From positions 1 through 11,150 of the forward strand of contig JAPTWR010000019.1 of NCBI GenBank assembly GCA_028065135.1: DNA of 11,150 nt, in the 5' to 3' direction. The DNA comes from Acidithiobacillus sp. GTDB taxonomy: Bacteria > Pseudomonadota > Gammaproteobacteria > Acidithiobacillales > Acidithiobacillaceae. Below are positions 10,992-11,150 of the stretch, one piece after another. Under the pieces are notes generated by a model, which was not told the DNA's origin, ran no database searches, and saw only the letters and a program-made list of their open reading frames with translations. A program made the translations under genes and the position numbers. The stretch's first letter is position 1, and every line of letters begins with the position of its first letter.

Positions 10992-11150
10992 ATGGACGAG
11001 CAGCAGCAGATATTCGGCCTGATGGCCGTTGCGGAAGAACACCAGAAAGCGGCGGCTGCGGCCATCGCCGGGCTGGCGGCAGAGCGAGCGGCGCTGGCCA
11101 AGGAGCGGGCATTGCTTGCGCAGGTCGCGCAAGGCATCCAGAAGGCCGCC
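10992..11150 (+). CDS. Membrane-anchored mobilization protein, MobB-like, 5' part (copy 2)
   Basis: The first 53 codons, cut by the window end. No difference from 2824-2982 is seen. The membrane segment and C-terminal domain would lie beyond the edge. Confidence 0.65.
   Translation, partial: MDEQQQIFGLMAVAEEHQKAAAAAIAGLAAERAALAKERALLAQVAQGIQKAA

Larger units (their letters stand above)
8620..11150. repeat. Long direct repeat, copy 2 (mobilization module, cut by window end)
   Basis: Matches 445-2982 in order and orientation, with small indels. From about 10765 on (in late mobA, the intergenic gap and mobB) I see no differences from copy 1. It follows ori2 just as copy 1 follows ori1. Confidence 0.95.

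Overview
The window looks like part of a mobilizable plasmid, or an integrated or cointegrate plasmid, from a proteobacterium, probably gamma- or betaproteobacterial. It carries iteron-type replicons with winged-helix Rep proteins, a MOBQ (RSF1010/IncQ-like) mobilization module, toxin-antitoxin genes, and no chromosomal housekeeping genes. The backbone is GC-rich. A central cargo block (about 4.1-6.1 kb) is clearly AT-rich and looks acquired. The host species cannot be fixed from the sequence alone.

Layout, left to right. At 1-196 is the start of a replication initiator on the minus strand (rep1), cut by the window edge. Its iteron-rich origin lies at about 196-420. Next is a GC-rich, apparently non-coding stretch packed with perfect hairpins (445-830), then a 72-aa ORF behind its own promoter and operator, mobC on the minus strand, an RSF1010-type oriT, the relaxase gene mobA, and a membrane-anchored mobB-like gene. 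A MazEF/PemIK-type toxin-antitoxin pair follows. The AT-rich cargo holds an unknown 121-aa ORF, an orphan Tn3-family inverted repeat, and a two-gene minus-strand operon encoding a GIY-YIG protein and an unusual S26 signal-peptidase-like protein. Then come a DUF5397-VapD pair, a helix-turn-helix/coiled-coil plasmid protein, and a second replicon (rep2 plus ori2). Finally the whole hairpin/orf72/mobC/oriT/mobA/mobB module appears a second time, running off the right edge.

The architecture is therefore two related small plasmids fused, each with its own Rep and its own iteron set but sharing a near-identical mobilization module (direct repeat of at least 2.5 kb, about 8.17 kb apart). Recombination between the copies would release a circle of about 8.17 kb carrying rep2, one oriT/mob set, the toxin-antitoxin loci and the cargo.

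The strongest signal not explained by the genes is a dispersed palindrome, GTCAC-A/T-GTGAC, present seven times. It lies at the edge of each hairpin module, just after the promoter of each 72-aa ORF, over the convergent 3' ends of that ORF and mobC, and after the toxin gene. This looks like the operator set (or a module-border site) of a plasmid-wide regulator. The second candidate for something undescribed is the GIY-YIG/S26 operon: the S26 protein keeps the catalytic serine and the GDNRDN box, has glycine where the general-base lysine should be, and carries a C-terminal domain that may be an OB-fold.
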